From positions 1-56,521 of the forward strand of contig SVJW01000009.1 of assembly GCA_015068735.1 (NCBI GenBank): a stretch of 56,521 bases of DNA, in the 5' to 3' direction. A model generated the notes under the pieces. That model searched no databases, was not told where the DNA came from, and was given only the letters and a program-made list of their open reading frames with translations. Made by a program: the position numbers and the translations under genes. Below are positions 1 through 8,476 of this stretch, piece by piece; position 1 is the first letter of the stretch; each line of letters starts with the position of its first letter. Source of the DNA: Oscillospiraceae bacterium. GTDB lineage: Bacteria > Bacillota > Clostridia > UMGS1883.

Positions 1-1
1 A

Positions 2-3000
2 ATTCTTGACGATGTTTGTCGCCCAAGACTTACTGTTGACTTCAGCTCCCTTGCTGCAGGTTCAACAGTAAACAGTGCGAAGCTTTGCTTCGTAGGTGCA
101 ACAGACAATCCTGACGGAAAAACAATTGCAGTTGCATACCAGGCAGGCTTTAGAGGTAATGAAGACGACACGTCTTGGGCTTGGAGCGGCTTGTCTGAAG
201 ATGGTCGTGATGCGATGAGCTACTGGGGTATTGCAGGTGCAGCCGCTTTCGCAGGAGATAACTCTACACGATATAACCGTAACATTGCGGCTAACTGGGG
301 CAAGGGCGACACTCTTGCAAAGGTATATCGCTATACAAATGATGAAACATATGCTTACCACGCATTCCGTTACCTGAATGCTCAGGTTAACGAGCAGGGT
401 TACGACCCCCTTGTTGCATCCCGTGGTTCCGGTACATGGAAGAACAATCTTGCTTGTGCAACTCGTTCTTCCTCTATTCCCGAAACGATTGCACACCTTG
501 CACCAAGTGAGCACTTCACAGCGGAAAACTTCATTCCGCTTCTGAAATATGCTTACTCTTCCGGTGAAGCGCTTGTAAGATGCTGGGACAGTCAGTCTCA
601 GGATACTAACTGGGGTACTTACGAAACAGCAGGTCTTTCTAACCTTGCAGTAAACTTCAAGGAATTCAGAATTGTTGACGAACCGATGATTGAAGGTGGT
701 GTTTTCGGCGTTGGTAATACAGGTGGCTGGGTTGCTCTCATAAACCACCGTTACTACATCATCTCAGGTGAGGTTATTCGTCCCGACGACTCTTTTACCG
801 AGTCAATGGGTTACGGTAAGGAAACCTTCAACAACTTCCTTAAATATCCCAAGTATGCCGAGCAGGCAGGCGAGACTGTTCATCTTAGTGATGAACTTGC
901 AGCTAATATGAATAAGCTTGCAGCATATATCGTAACTGTTGCAGGCCCCAGATTCACCTCAAACCAGTACGGTGACTCTTACGGTTACGGTTCAGTCTTT
1001 GCTTCCGTTGCTATGGATGCGGCGAAGCTTACAGGCGACCCCTTCCTTACATGGGTAGGTACCTACGGTAAAGAGGGTACACCTCCGGACTTCACTTCAA
1101 AAATGTATCCCGATAACCGCCACGCGGCACTTAAAACAGGCTGGGGTATCAATGACCTTTATATGAATTTCGTTGCTGATCAAGGCGTAATGGGCCATAA
1201 CCATCCCGATGATTTGCATGTAAGCTTGTTTGCATACGGTGATCCTCTCCTGGTTGACTCCATGCAGTACAGCTACGGAACTAACGCTCCTGAAAGAAAT
1301 GCAGTATATGCGACAGCAATGCATAATACTCTTTCCATAAAGATTACAGACCCCAATACCGGCTACAGAGAAAATCTTTCTCATTTAGCAAATATTTCCG
1401 GTATCTATACAGGTCCATATCCCGTATACAGTTCATTCCTTCCTAAGGACAACTGGCCCAATGCATGGTTTAACCGTACGGCATATACCGGCGCACTTGG
1501 TACAGTTCATACCTATGAACTTAATAACGGCTATGACCATGTGGAAATGTCTCATAAACACTATGAGGGTTGGGTACATACGAATCCCGATTATTCCTAT
1601 GCAAAATCAAACGTTAATATGAAGCGTTCCGTACTTATGCTCAGAAAGCCCAAGTACGTTATCGTTACAGACTATGTAAAGGCTCTTGATGATGAACCGT
1701 ACACAGTAGCACAGAACTGGCATTTCCATCCTACTGCAGGATTTAATGAAACAGATAATCCTGATGTCATTGAAGAGTATCTTTCAACAGGTGTTGCAAA
1801 AACAAGCTTTGCAGGTAAGGCAAACCTTCAGATTGTTCCCGTAAAGGCACAGAGCCAACTTGAATATGTGTATGAAAAAGAAGGTTACTACTGCCGTACA
1901 CAGGGCGTAATCCAGAACAACCCCTATCCTGCTTATGAAAAGCATGGCTCCGGCGATAAGGTATTTAACACAGTTCTTATTCCCACGGCCGGCGGTCAGA
2001 ATATTGAAGCAAGCGCCCTCAATCTTCAGATGGATGTTCCCGAAACTGTTGCAACAGCTTCCCGCATCACAATGACCGATACTGACCTTAATCAGACAAG
2101 AGAAGTATTCTATTACTTCCTCCACGATGAACTTCAGAAAGCACAGCGTGAATTTGGTAAGCTTTCTACAGATGGTAAGATGGCTCTTGTAGAAAAGTTT
2201 GAAGGCGACACAACAATGTATATCCTTCAGGATGGTACAAATATTGCAGATACAGCTAATCAGAAGGTTCTTGTTAAGTCCTCCGACGTTATCGAGGAAC
2301 TTTCCGTAACATTTGACAGCGGTAATATGAATATCGATACATCCAAGGAACTTAACCTTGAAAACCTTACAATCCGTGCAGAAAATTCTGTAAGTCAGGT
2401 ATTCCTTAACGGTGTTCCCGTTCAGTTCCATCAGGCAGATAACTACATCTACTTCGGTGAAGATGCTATTCTTGCTGATCCCGATACTGATGAAGATGAG
2501 GACGAAACAGGAACAAACGTACCTTCTCACGGCTCTAACAACAGCGGTGGCGGATCCGATGAAAAAGAAGATCCCAAGCCCGAAGATCCTCAGCCTGAAG
2601 ATCCTAAGCCCGAAACTCCCGCTTCTGATGCATTCAAGGATGAACTCCAAGGCCATTGGGGAGAGGAAGAGATTGCTTCTCTTATTGATGCAGGTATCGT
2701 AAAGGGTGACGGCGGTAAACTTCATCTTAAGAATACCGTAACCCGTGCAGAACTTATAGCCCTCATTGTTCGCGCAATGGGACTTGAAGAGAAGGAATAC
2801 AATGGTGAATTCTCTGATGTGACTGCAGACGACTGGTACGCAGGCGTTATTGCAACAGCAAAGGCGGCAGGCTTTGTTGACGGTGACGGTGAAATGGTAA
2901 TGCCCAATGACTCCGTAACCCGTGAACAGATGGCAAAATTCCTTATTCTCCCGTATATCTTAAAGAATCCCGACGCACAGGACGGTGAAGTACTTTCCTT

Positions 3001-3157
3001 CACAGATGCCGATGAAATCAGCGAGTGGGCTGTAGGCTATGTAAATAAGGCAACAGCTCTCGGAATTCTTAACGGTATGGGTAACGGAACATTTGCTCCT
3101 AAGAATGCAGTTCTTCGTGAACAGGCATTTGCAGCAATAGCAAGACTTATGAAGTAA
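2..3157 (+). CDS. Heparinase II/III-like polysaccharide lyase with three C-terminal SLH domains (5' truncated by window)
   Basis: The frame is open from base 2, so the true start lies upstream; the TTG at 191 is internal. About 1,051 residues are visible. The first ~40 residues resemble the core of a DNRLRE/CBM96-type carbohydrate-binding domain (a KFDLSSLPAG-like stretch), a tentative match. A helical toroid-like region follows, then a heparinase II/III-type beta domain with the motif HNHPDDLHVSLFAYGDPLLVD near base 1195, the His/Asp-rich signature of this superfamily (PL12/15/17/21 relatives). An acidic Pro/Glu/Lys linker (about 2490-2630) leads to three SLH domains (about 2631-3154) with TRAELIALIVRAMG and TREQMAKF signatures. 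The protein is expected to be anchored to the wall polymer and to cleave a uronic-acid-containing polysaccharide by beta-elimination. The substrate cannot be told from sequence. A strong terminator follows. Confidence 0.85.
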   Translation: MLDDVCRPRLTVDFSSLAAGSTVNSAKLCFVGATDNPDGKTIAVAYQAGFRGNEDDTSWAWSGLSEDGRDAMSYWGIAGAAAFAGDNSTRYNRNIAANWGKGDTLAKVYRYTNDETYAYHAFRYLNAQVNEQGYDPLVASRGSGTWKNNLACATRSSSIPETIAHLAPSEHFTAENFIPLLKYAYSSGEALVRCWDSQSQDTNWGTYETAGLSNLAVNFKEFRIVDEPMIEGGVFGVGNTGGWVALINHRYYIISGEVIRPDDSFTESMGYGKETFNNFLKYPKYAEQAGETVHLSDELAANMNKLAAYIVTVAGPRFTSNQYGDSYGYGSVFASVAMDAAKLTGDPFLTWVGTYGKEGTPPDFTSKMYPDNRHAALKTGWGINDLYMNFVADQGVMGHNHPDDLHVSLFAYGDPLLVDSMQYSYGTNAPERNAVYATAMHNTLSIKITDPNTGYRENLSHLANISGIYTGPYPVYSSFLPKDNWPNAWFNRTAYTGALGTVHTYELNNGYDHVEMSHKHYEGWVHTNPDYSYAKSNVNMKRSVLMLRKPKYVIVTDYVKALDDEPYTVAQNWHFHPTAGFNETDNPDVIEEYLSTGVAKTSFAGKANLQIVPVKAQSQLEYVYEKEGYYCRTQGVIQNNPYPAYEKHGSGDKVFNTVLIPTAGGQNIEASALNLQMDVPETVATASRITMTDTDLNQTREVFYYFLHDELQKAQREFGKLSTDGKMALVEKFEGDTTMYILQDGTNIADTANQKVLVKSSDVIEELSVTFDSGNMNIDTSKELNLENLTIRAENSVSQVFLNGVPVQFHQADNYIYFGEDAILADPDTDEDEDETGTNVPSHGSNNSGGGSDEKEDPKPEDPQPEDPKPETPASDAFKDELQGHWGEEEIASLIDAGIVKGDGGKLHLKNTVTRAELIALIVRAMGLEEKEYNGEFSDVTADDWYAGVIATAKAAGFVDGDGEMVMPNDSVTREQMAKFLILPYILKNPDAQDGEVLSFTDADEISEWAVGYVNKATALGILNGMGNGTFAPKNAVLREQAFAAIARLMK

Positions 3158-3168
3158 TTGCTCTTTTG

Positions 3169-3195
3169 TCATTCTGAGCGAAGCGAAGAATCTCA
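3169..3195. repeat. Dispersed TCATTCTGAGCG-type repeat, copy 1
   Basis: TCATTCTGAGCG followed by AAGCGAAGAATCTCA lies 12 bases after the lyase stop codon. Near-identical copies occur at 3590-3616, 5581-5607 and 6024-6049, with inverted partners at 3521-3554 and 5988-6021. Similar words are scattered through many unrelated bacterial genomes. Confidence 0.8.
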
Positions 3196-3220
3196 AAAAG
3201 TTATTTGATAGGTATAAAAA

Positions 3221-3249
3221 ACAGGAACGAATTTCGTTCCTGTTTTTTT
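3221..3249 (+). terminator. Rho-independent terminator after the SLH lyase
   Basis: A perfect 10-bp stem (ACAGGAACGA / TCGTTCCTGT) with a 3-nt loop is followed by a run of T. It uses the same CAGGAAC arm as the terminators at 8336-8370 and 9035-9065. Confidence 0.85.
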
Positions 3250-3284
3250 GCTATGAATATTCCATTTGTGCAATTTACACAAAT

Positions 3285-3376
3285 GTGAATTTTTGTACAT
3301 ACCAAATAATACAACAAAAGCAAATAGTACATTGTCAAAAACTGCAAAAAATGGTTTAATGTATATGTTATATAAT
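3285..3376 (+). promoter_or_regulatory. Conserved upstream block with 18-bp-phased direct repeats and a -10 box
   Basis: The block contains CAAATAATACA at 3303 and CAAATAGTACA at 3321, 18 bp apart, then a conserved ATGGTTTAATG and a TATAAT at 3371-3376. There is no good -35 hexamer. A clearly related block precedes the paralogous gene at 5632-5726, so it is probably an activator-dependent promoter. The distance to the start codon is about 300 bp, filled by repeats. Confidence 0.5.
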
Positions 3377-3414
3377 AGGTAGGAGAGTTGTAACTTCTTT
3401 ATCATTTTCAGCAG

Positions 3415-3438
3415 TTATGTTTATGTACAAAAACATAA
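3415..3438. repeat. Short hairpin TTATGTTT / AAACATAA
   Basis: An 8-bp stem with an 8-nt loop. It resembles the ATGTTTCT/AGAAACAT hairpin within the tandem repeat at 5757-5836, which lies in the equivalent place before the paralogous gene. Confidence 0.5.
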
Positions 3439-3494
3439 GCCTATCTAACACACCACACCAAATAAATATAAACCAATTTAAACAAACACTAACC

Positions 3495-3616
3495 CGGACG
3501 GGCAATGCCCGCCCCTACAAAGATTCTTCAGGAACAAGTTCCTTCAGAATGACAGAACACCCACTTGTCATTCTGATCTTCTACCTCTGTCATTCTGAGC
3601 GTAGCGAAGAATCTCA
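3495..3616. repeat. Composite dispersed repeat in the 526-bp gap 3158-3683
   Basis: In order: CGGACGGGCAATGCCCG with CCCTACAA (3495-3520); an inverted unit AGATTCTTC...TCAGAATGACA with a GGAACAAGTTCC core (3521-3554); a partial TCATTCTGA copy near 3568; and a full TCATTCTGAGCG unit at 3590-3616. The inverted and direct units could pair into a long hairpin. The same modules in the same order recur at 5891-6049. No coding sequence is credible in this gap. Confidence 0.7.
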
Positions 3617-3683
3617 CTAATTTTGCTCACACTCCAAATAAACACCCAAATCCAAAACTATTTATTTGAGAGGAGCAAAAAAA

Positions 3684-5552
3684 ATGAAAAAGATTTTATC
3701 AATCTTTATGGCGATGGCAATGCTCTTTGCTTTCGCTGCAGTTCCTTCTTTTGCGGAAGGAGAAGAGACAGCTGTTGACTTTACTGCGGCAGCAAACATT
3801 GCTTATCAGAAAGCAGCTACAACAATCGTTGCAGAAGGAGATCCTGCAACACTTACAGCAGTTACCGACGGTGACATTGCTACAGCTTACACAAGCGAGG
3901 GTGCAGTTGCATTCACACTTGACCTCGCTACTTACTATGAAGTAAACAATGTTACTCTTTACCTCGGAACAGCAGGTGCTGAACTTAACCTTTACAGCGG
4001 TGCAGCAGTCAATGCAGACACTCTGATAGGTAAAGTTACAGCAGCTACAGATGCCGTAACAATTGGTGAAACTCAGGTTTATCCCGCAACAATCAATATT
4101 GATGGTGCAAGAAATGCTGCAAGAGAGTATAGTTATCAGACACTTACATTTGAGTATGCAGGTGCGGACGCTCTTGCAATCAACGAAATCTATGCAGATG
4201 TTCGTTGCCTTGACGGTGGCTGGAACATTGCAAAGGATGTTGCTATAGTATACCCTACATATTCTAATTACAGTGAGGGTAGAGCTTGTTCAGATAGCTC
4301 TAGCTTCAACCTTAACAGAGCAAGTCCTTCCAAACCTATCACAGGTCTTACAGACGGTGGTTGGGCAAGCGGTTACTTATACGCTTCCACAAGTGGAAAC
4401 ACTGGCACAAACAAGAACGCAGTATTTACAATCGACCTTGGCGATTTTTACAGCGTTGAAGAAATTTCCTTCTATCAGGCTTCCGGCAGAAGTAAAGGCG
4501 TAACTGTATACTTAGGTCAGACCGGCCCCATCAATGGATGGGCTACAATTAAGGCAGATACACGCAAGCTCATTAAGGATGGCGGATCTACAGCTGTAAC
4601 AACCAAGGTGCTTCGTACAGACGGAACTTCTATGGACTTGGGATTGACAAAGGTTACAATTCCTGAAGGTGAAGTTGCTCGTTATATTACTGTTTCTTAT
4701 TCTTGCCAGTACACAAATATGCTGTATGATGTAACAGTAAAGGGTGAAAAGGTAGAAGGTACAGTAATCGACTTCCGTTCTGCGGATAACATTGCGATTG
4801 GTAAGACTGAAGATCTTGTTTACAGAACAACAAACCTTGCTACTACATTCTACTCAAGCAACGGTCCCAAGGCAGGTGTTCATAAGACAACTGACGGTAA
4901 CATCAAGTCAGCTTACTCCGGTCACAAGCCCTATGTAATGAAGATTGACCTTGGAGACATCTACGATATTACAAAGGTTGACTTGTATTGTACAGCTGAT
5001 ACAGTAGGTTCTACAAACTATAATATCTACCTTGATACAACAGGTACTTATAACCTCGGTTCGATTTCCCCCGACAGAAAGAAGACTGACAGAACAATTG
5101 GTGATGAAATATATACCATCAACGGTGTTGATAGAGTAAGAAAGGGTACAATGGAATTTGATTCAGTTCCCGCAAGATATCTCTACTTCGAGTACAACGG
5201 TAGCTCTAGCTTCTACACCTCTCAGATTGTTGTAAATGGTACAAAGACTGTTAAGTTCGGTGAAGCAGGTAACTACTATAGCTATGCTGACGGTAATGTA
5301 ACAGCAATTCTCAGACTTTACAACGGTACAGAAGCAGCTTCTACAGCAGGTAAGGTTTACTTCGCAGCATACAATGCTAATGATGCTCTCGTAGGTTACA
5401 CAGTAGCAGACGCAGCAGCTCTTGAAGCAGGTGCGTCAGTAGAAATCACCCCTGAAGCATTTTCGGTAACAGAAGAGCCTGCATACGTTAAGGCATTCTA
5501 CTGGGTAGACGGAACTTTTGTTCCCGTGCTTCTTCCCACAGCTGTTAAATAA
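3684..5552 (+). CDS. Secreted multidomain protein with discoidin-like (F5/8 type C-like) repeats
   Basis: 622 residues. The ATG at 3684 is chosen because GAGAGGAG ends 8 nt upstream and it begins a clean signal peptide (MKKILSIFMAMAMLFAFAAVPSFA). Three repeats of about 160 residues start near residues 28, 185 and 365. Two carry a lead such as VDFTAAANIAYQK or IDFRSADNIAIGK, and they share TDGD/TDGN and DLGDxY segments typical of galactose-binding-like jelly-roll modules. The last ~95 residues form a beta-rich module ending in VKAFYWVDGTFVPV. No catalytic domain, SLH domain or sortase signal is visible, so a secreted glycan-binding role is likely. It is paralogous to the next gene in sequence, order of parts and upstream region. 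Confidence 0.75.
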   Translation: MKKILSIFMAMAMLFAFAAVPSFAEGEETAVDFTAAANIAYQKAATTIVAEGDPATLTAVTDGDIATAYTSEGAVAFTLDLATYYEVNNVTLYLGTAGAELNLYSGAAVNADTLIGKVTAATDAVTIGETQVYPATINIDGARNAAREYSYQTLTFEYAGADALAINEIYADVRCLDGGWNIAKDVAIVYPTYSNYSEGRACSDSSSFNLNRASPSKPITGLTDGGWASGYLYASTSGNTGTNKNAVFTIDLGDFYSVEEISFYQASGRSKGVTVYLGQTGPINGWATIKADTRKLIKDGGSTAVTTKVLRTDGTSMDLGLTKVTIPEGEVARYITVSYSCQYTNMLYDVTVKGEKVEGTVIDFRSADNIAIGKTEDLVYRTTNLATTFYSSNGPKAGVHKTTDGNIKSAYSGHKPYVMKIDLGDIYDITKVDLYCTADTVGSTNYNIYLDTTGTYNLGSISPDRKKTDRTIGDEIYTINGVDRVRKGTMEFDSVPARYLYFEYNGSSSFYTSQIVVNGTKTVKFGEAGNYYSYADGNVTAILRLYNGTEAASTAGKVYFAAYNANDALVGYTVADAAALEAGASVEITPEAFSVTEEPAYVKAFYWVDGTFVPVLLPTAVK

Positions 5553-5580
5553 ATCAAACAACACTAAAAACTCGCAATTG

Positions 5581-5607
5581 TCATTCTGAGCGTAGCGAAG
5601 AATCTCA
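5581..5607. repeat. Dispersed TCATTCTGAGCG-type repeat
   Basis: A copy differing from the one at 3590-3616 at most in flanking bases, 28 bases after the stop codon. Part of the repeat mosaic that fills 5553-6114. Confidence 0.8.
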
Positions 5608-5631
5608 ATAAATAATAAACAATACCCAAAA

Positions 5632-5726
5632 GTGAAAATTTGCATATGGCAAATAATACAAAAACAGCAGATAATACATTGCCATTTTTTGTGAAAAATG
5701 GTTAAATGATATTGGGTGTTTATATT
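5632..5726 (+). promoter_or_regulatory. Second copy of the conserved upstream block with direct repeats
   Basis: CAAATAATACA at 5650 and CAGATAATACA at 5668 are spaced 18 bp, exactly as at 3303/3321. ATGGTTAAATG and a TATATT at 5721-5726 follow. Similarity to 3285-3376 runs over about 85 bp. It is likely a shared regulatory region for the two discoidin-like genes, although it lies about 390 bp before the next start. Confidence 0.5.
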
Positions 5727-5756
5727 GGTGTTTGCTCTGCCCATTTGGCGGAGCGC

Positions 5757-5836
5757 AAAAGGGATATATCCCTTTTATGTTTCTTTACAGAAACATAAAA
5801 GGGATATATCCCTTTTATGTTTCTTTACAGAAACAT
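5757..5836. repeat. Perfect 40-bp tandem duplication made of two hairpins
   Basis: Each 40-bp unit is a perfect 20-bp palindrome (AAAAGGGATA/TATCCCTTTT) followed by a hairpin ATGTTTCT-TTAC-AGAAACAT. Units occupy 5757-5796 and 5797-5836 and are identical. The doubled palindromes could form alternative long structures. Confidence 0.9.
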
Positions 5837-5862
5837 AAACACCTTTAACAAACACAAAAAAA

Positions 5863-6049
5863 ACGGCGGTTTCCGCCGTGTCCACTCAAACGGACGGGCG
5901 ATGCCCGACGAACAAAAAACGGTACGTCATAAATGCCGTACCCTACAATGTCCCGAATCACGGTGCATCGTAAACGCTGCACTTTCAAGATTCTTCGGCA
6001 ACAAGTTGCCTCAGAATGACAGGTCATCCTGAACGCAGTGAAGGATCTC
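5863..6049. repeat. Composite dispersed repeats upstream of the second discoidin-like gene
   Basis: A hairpin ACGGCGG-TTT-CCGCCGT (5863-5879) preceded by an A-run looks like a terminator on the minus strand. Then CGGACGGGCGATGCCCG (5891-5907), CCCTACAA (5941), an inverted AGATTCTTC...TCAGAATGACA unit (5988-6021) and TCATCCTGAACGCAGTGAAGGATCTC (6024-6049). Short open frames here are repeat artefacts. A TATAAT at 6065-6070 could serve as a local -10. Confidence 0.65.
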
Positions 6050-6114
6050 TACATAACTTTCGAGTATAATTTAATTTTTATATAAATTATCAATAAAATT
6101 TTGAGAGGAGAAAA

Positions 6115-8322
6115 ATGAAGATGAAAAAACTTATTTCAATCTTAACTGTGTTTGCAATGGTTCTTGCATTCGCAGCAATTCCTGCTATGGCAGCAGACGT
6201 AACAGTTGACTTCACTTCTGAAGACAACCTCGCTTACGGTAAGCCGGTTAGTCATATTTCCGGTACATACTATACTTCCGGCACTAGAGTTACACCCAAA
6301 ACAAATCAGTATGCATTGACTGATGGATGTGTAGCTGACAAAACCACAGATGGAGCATATAGTGAGTATTATGCTTATCCGCCGGCAACTAAAACTACAG
6401 TAGCATTCCAGTTGAATCTTGGGGATGTTTACGCTGTTGATAAGGTTGCAATCTACATTAAAGCTTCAAGAACATTGAGTATCTATGCAAGCACAACAAC
6501 TGATTATGAAAGCGGTACTCTTATTGCTAATGAAGTAAAAGGTGTAGACGGTACAGTTAACGGACAGACATGTTCTGAACTTCTTGTTGAACTTGATACT
6601 GCTGTTCCTGCACAGTATATTACTTTTGTACAGAAAACAGGTGGAAGCAGTACATACTACCGTGAAGTTTATGTATCAGGCACATCTGCTACAGAAATAG
6701 CTGATGCTGATAAGGTTGCCGCTGATAAGACAGCACTTGACCTCGGTGACACAACTGCTGTTACAGCAAACCTTACTCTTCCCACAGCAGGTAATGCATA
6801 CGGCTCAACAATCACTTGGGCAACAACAGATGCATCTGTTATCACAGACGCAGGTGTGATTACTCGCGGTGGCGAAGATAAGACAGCTACACTCACAGCG
6901 ACAATTACAAATGGTACTGTAACTGATACCAAAACATTCGACGTAACAGTTAAGGGTTACGAAGTATATAACCTTGATCTTTCCGCAGAAAACAACATTC
7001 TCTTAGGAAAGACCGTAACTCCTATCGCAGGTTATTATTATAGCAGTTCAACTCCCTCTGCAGAAAAGCAGTATGCTACAGACGGTAATCTCTCAACCTA
7101 CCATTCCGGTTACGGAACAGTAAGTGGTGCAACAACAGGTGTTGTTTTCAGCGTGAATCTTGAAGATGAATACCTTGTTGACAATGTAACAGTTCTTCTT
7201 GATCAACAACAGCCTGACCGTGAAATCAAGGTTTACAATGGTCCCGCTGTTGATGAATCCAAGCTCCTTGGTACATATACATGTGCTGCAGGTGAAGCTA
7301 ACTATGTAGTTGCAGGCGAACAGTCAAAAGCTCTTTCCGTATATTCTTGTGACCTTCCCGAAGCTACAGTTGCTTCTCAGCTTACATTCGCTTATGAGAA
7401 TGGATATGGTTTCACATATTATGAAATCGCTGCAACAGGTCGTGCTGTTCAGGAAGGCGAAATAATCAGAGACTTCACATCTTCCGATAACCTTGCATAC
7501 AAGAAGGATAACCAGCGTGTAATCGGTCACTTCTATGATGGCTGGACACCTGCTTCTGATGACCTTGCAACAGATGGTGACATCGCAACAACCAAGAGAT
7601 GTGCAGGTAGATTCTCCGGTGATGATTCCGGTAGCGGTTACTACGGTTCTGCATTCAGAATCGACCTCGGTGCATACTACGACCTTACAGAGCTTACTCT
7701 TTATACAACTACAACTACTTCCTCGATTTCCTTCCGTTCTGAGGATGCGTTTACAGTAACAGGTAGCGGTCAGCAGTCCACACCCGGTGGTTATATCCTT
7801 AACTCCCTCGGCGGACAGCTTCATACTAACGGTTTTGCAACAGTTGGAAAAGACGATTACGAACTCGTAACTGTTAACGGTACAGAAGTTTACCAGTATT
7901 CTGCAGATCTTTCCAATAATGCACAGCCCGTAAGATACATCATCGTTCACCTTAATGGCGGTACATGGACATATAATGAACTTTATGTTGCAGGTACTCC
8001 CTTCACAGGCGAGGTTGCATTTGCTGAAGGCGACTTCGTATATGCAGAAGATGCAGAAGCTGGTACAAAGACAGTTACAGCTCAGGTTTCTCTTATGAAC
8101 AAGACTGATGCTGCAACAACCGGTAACCTCTTCTACGGTGCATACAATGAAGCTGGTGAACTTGTTGGTATGACAAAGGTAGCTGACGTTGCAGTTGAAG
8201 CAGGTGCTACATACAGCGCACCCACAACATTCGCAGTTTCAGCTCCGGCTGGATATGTTAAGGCATTCTATTGGGCAGACGGTACATTCGTTCCCGTAAT
8301 TGCAGACATTATCTGTGACTAA
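6115..8322 (+). CDS. Secreted discoidin-like repeat protein with an atrophied bacterial Ig domain
   Basis: 735 residues. GAGAGGAG lies 4 nt before the ATG at 6115 and 10 nt before a second ATG at 6121; either may be used. A signal peptide ends near AIPAMA. Repeats begin at about residues 25 (VDFTSEDNLAYGK), 290 (LSAENNILLGK) and 455 (RDFTSSDNLAYKK), each with DLG/NLGDVY-type jelly-roll cores. Between the first and second is an Ig-like domain (about 196-285, ITWATTDASVITDAG, aBig_2-like). The final ~95 residues match the end of the preceding gene (VKAFYWADGTFVPV). A secreted glycan-binding role is inferred; no enzyme domain is seen. Confidence 0.75.
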   Translation: MKMKKLISILTVFAMVLAFAAIPAMAADVTVDFTSEDNLAYGKPVSHISGTYYTSGTRVTPKTNQYALTDGCVADKTTDGAYSEYYAYPPATKTTVAFQLNLGDVYAVDKVAIYIKASRTLSIYASTTTDYESGTLIANEVKGVDGTVNGQTCSELLVELDTAVPAQYITFVQKTGGSSTYYREVYVSGTSATEIADADKVAADKTALDLGDTTAVTANLTLPTAGNAYGSTITWATTDASVITDAGVITRGGEDKTATLTATITNGTVTDTKTFDVTVKGYEVYNLDLSAENNILLGKTVTPIAGYYYSSSTPSAEKQYATDGNLSTYHSGYGTVSGATTGVVFSVNLEDEYLVDNVTVLLDQQQPDREIKVYNGPAVDESKLLGTYTCAAGEANYVVAGEQSKALSVYSCDLPEATVASQLTFAYENGYGFTYYEIAATGRAVQEGEIIRDFTSSDNLAYKKDNQRVIGHFYDGWTPASDDLATDGDIATTKRCAGRFSGDDSGSGYYGSAFRIDLGAYYDLTELTLYTTTTTSSISFRSEDAFTVTGSGQQSTPGGYILNSLGGQLHTNGFATVGKDDYELVTVNGTEVYQYSADLSNNAQPVRYIIVHLNGGTWTYNELYVAGTPFTGEVAFAEGDFVYAEDAEAGTKTVTAQVSLMNKTDAATTGNLFYGAYNEAGELVGMTKVADVAVEAGATYSAPTTFAVSAPAGYVKAFYWADGTFVPVIADIICD

Positions 8323-8335
8323 TACTTAACTATCA

Positions 8336-8370
8336 AACAGGAACAATCCTCGGATTGTTCCTGTTTTTTT
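8336..8370 (+). terminator. Rho-independent terminator after the second discoidin-like gene
   Basis: A 13-bp perfect stem (ACAGGAACAATCC / GGATTGTTCCTGT) with a 2-nt loop plus seven T. Arms share CAGGAAC with the terminators at 3221 and 9035. Confidence 0.9.
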
Positions 8371-8424
8371 ATTCCGAAAAATGAAATGATATGCATAATA
8401 TACCTATAAACTGTGCAAAATATG

Positions 8425-8453
8425 TTGACAAAATAAAATAAATAGAATATACT
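8425..8453 (+). promoter_or_regulatory. Promoter of the toxin-antitoxin operon
   Basis: TTGACA at 8425-8430, a 17-bp A/T-rich spacer and TATACT at 8448-8453. The antitoxin start follows 24 bp later. Confidence 0.8.
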
Positions 8454-8476
8454 AATTATGAAAGGAAGTGTTATAT

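Noticed and set aside
1784..2725. Long minus-strand open frame opposite the SLH lyase
   Set aside because: It is antisense to a well-supported gene, has no ribosome site and translates to a Cys/Ile-rich sequence without recognisable domains; caused by codon bias of the real frame.
3221..3249. Operator or mobile hairpin instead of terminator
   Set aside because: Stem, short loop, T-run and position 64 bases after a stop codon are fully explained by intrinsic termination.
5817..6032. Small open frames on both strands between the discoidin-like genes
   Set aside because: They consist of dispersed repeat sequence and hairpins with no ribosome site or homology.
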